Part shown: piece after piece, positions 4,326-5,197 of the stretch
Layout: every line of letters begins with the position of its first letter
Numbering within the stretch: position 1 is the stretch's first letter
DNA from: CAYXRS01 sp964636485
Lineage (GTDB): Bacteria; Gemmatimonadota; Gemmatimonadetes; Gemmatimonadales; Gemmatimonadaceae
Reading direction: 5' to 3'
DNA length: 5,197 bases
NCBI GenBank assembly: GCA_964636485.1
Contig: CAZWSO010000184.1
Span: 1 to 5,197 of the forward strand
Translations under genes and position numbers: made by a program
Notes under the pieces: generated by a model
What the model saw: the letters and a program-made list of their open reading frames with translations, nothing else
The model's database searches: none
Told to the model about the DNA's origin: nothing

Positions 4326-5183
4326 TCAGCCCAGGAACGATTCCAGCGCCCGCGCTCGCGACACGTGTCGAAGCCTGGAAAGTGCCTTCTCCTTGATCTG
4401 CCGGACGCGCTCGCGGGTGATGCCGAGGAGGGAGCCGATCTGCTCGAGCGTCATTGGTTCCTCGCCGTCCAGCCCGAAGTAGAGCCGAAGAATCTTCGCC
4501 TCACGCTCCTTGAGCGATGACAGCGCTTCCTCGATCGACTCGGTGAGAGCCTTCTCGAAGGTCTGCTCGTCGGGCGTCGGATTGAGATTGTCCGGCAGAT
4601 AGTCGAGAAGCTTGTTGTCCTCGCCGGGCGTGAGCGGTGCATCGAGCGAGAGGTGCGTCTGCGATATGGAGATGGTCTTCGCCACCTCTTCCTCGGTAAT
4701 GTCCATCTCCTCGGCGATCTCTTCATGCGTCGGCTCGCGGCCGAGCTCCTGAAGGAGCGCGTTGGCTCGCTTGCCGATGCGGTGCAGCGTGCCGGCGCGG
4801 TTGAGCGGCACGCGAACGATCCGCGACTGTTCCGCCAGCGCCTGAAGGATCGCCTGCCGGATCCACCACACGGCATACGAGATGAACTTGATCCCCTTGG
4901 TCTCGTCGAACTTATGCGCGGCGCGGATCAGGCCGAGGTTGCCTTCGTTGATCAGATCCGAGAGTGCGACACCCTGATTCTGATACTTCTTGGCAACGGA
5001 GACAACAAACCGAAGGTTGGAACGCACGAGCTTATCGAGCGCGTCCTGGTCGTTGGCGCGGATCCTCTGCGCCAGGCGGACCTCCTCATCGCGGTCGATG
5101 AGAGGATACGCACTTATGTCACGCAAATACTGGTCGAGTGACCCTTCGTCGAACGAGGACTTCTTGTGAGTCGAAACTGCCAT
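4326..5183 (-). CDS. rpoD: Primary-type RNA polymerase sigma factor (RpoD/SigA family), short form
   Basis: This is a sigma70-family factor of 285 residues that directs RNA polymerase to promoters. Region 1.2 is near 14-45 (SLDQYLRDISAYPLIDRDEE). Region 2 runs about 48-126, with NLRFVVSVAKKYQNQG (56-71), DLINEGNLGLIRA (76-88) and the melting and -10-reading helix FDETKGIKFISYAVWWIRQA (92-111). Region 3 is about 128-205. Region 4 is about 217-275, ending in the -35-reading helix-turn-helix MTLEQIGSLLGITRERVRQI (244-263). Region 1.1 and the large non-conserved insert of proteobacterial RpoD are absent, which matches the primary sigma of Bacteroidota-like lineages. A group 2 (RpoS/HrdB-like, non-essential) role cannot be excluded. 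The start at ATG 5183 gives the usual short N-terminus. Only 14 bases of upstream sequence are present and they hold no Shine-Dalgarno. The gene converges on the YqaA-like gene. Confidence 0.93.
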   Translation of the reverse strand: MAVSTHKKSSFDEGSLDQYLRDISAYPLIDRDEEVRLAQRIRANDQDALDKLVRSNLRFVVSVAKKYQNQGVALSDLINEGNLGLIRAAHKFDETKGIKFISYAVWWIRQAILQALAEQSRIVRVPLNRAGTLHRIGKRANALLQELGREPTHEEIAEEMDITEEEVAKTISISQTHLSLDAPLTPGEDNKLLDYLPDNLNPTPDEQTFEKALTESIEEALSSLKEREAKILRLYFGLDGEEPMTLEQIGSLLGITRERVRQIKEKALSRLRHVSRARALESFLG

Positions 5184-5197
5184 AGGGACGGCGGCTC

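Noticed and set aside
4653..5141. Plus-strand ORF of 162 codons opposite the sigma factor gene
   Set aside because: It mirrors the codon pattern of the clear sigma factor reading frame and has no recognisable motif, so it is a shadow.
1..5197. tRNA, rRNA, CRISPR array, insertion sequence or attachment site
   Set aside because: No cloverleaf-like segment, regularly spaced repeats, transposase motif or duplicated flanks were seen on either strand.

Overview
The window is a 5.2-kb, GC-rich, tightly packed piece of a bacterial chromosome made of housekeeping genes. I found no mobile element, CRISPR array, tRNA, rRNA or recognisable defence or biosynthetic cluster. The likely source is a Gemmatimonadota-like member of the FCB group. 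This is an inference from three things: a short primary-type sigma factor of about 285 residues that lacks region 1.1 (the form typical of Bacteroidota and relatives), the general scarcity of strong Shine-Dalgarno sequences, and the high GC content. The sequence alone does not prove the taxon.

Layout. The left part reads leftwards (minus strand). From upstream to downstream it holds yajQ (3303-2803), a 60-residue charged protein (2647-2465), a 70-residue putative lipoprotein (2441-2229), rimO (start chosen at 2106, end 712) and the 5' 56% or so of hemL (715 to beyond the window edge). The rimO stop and the hemL start share a GTGA tetranucleotide. Divergent from yajQ, across a 208-bp promoter-bearing gap, is a plus-strand YqaA-type DedA/VTT membrane protein (3512-4147). 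It converges on the minus-strand sigma factor gene (5183-4326). The convergent gap (4148-4325) holds a large nested palindrome at 4177-4213 and a G-run cluster at 4230-4263.

Functional links. RimO methylthiolates ribosomal protein S12, and HemL makes 5-aminolevulinate for tetrapyrrole synthesis. They are translationally adjacent but have no obvious biochemical link beyond RimO needing Fe-S clusters. YajQ is a nucleotide/c-di-GMP-binding family protein. The membrane protein probably acts in lipid transport or membrane homeostasis. The sigma factor is a global transcription initiation factor. The two small proteins between yajQ and rimO have no function I can assign and are the least explained coding content. 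I see no convincing new biological system. The points most worth a second look are the small-protein pair, the rimO leader (mini-ORF and start), the palindrome and G-run cluster in the convergent gap, and the RimO C-terminal tail.
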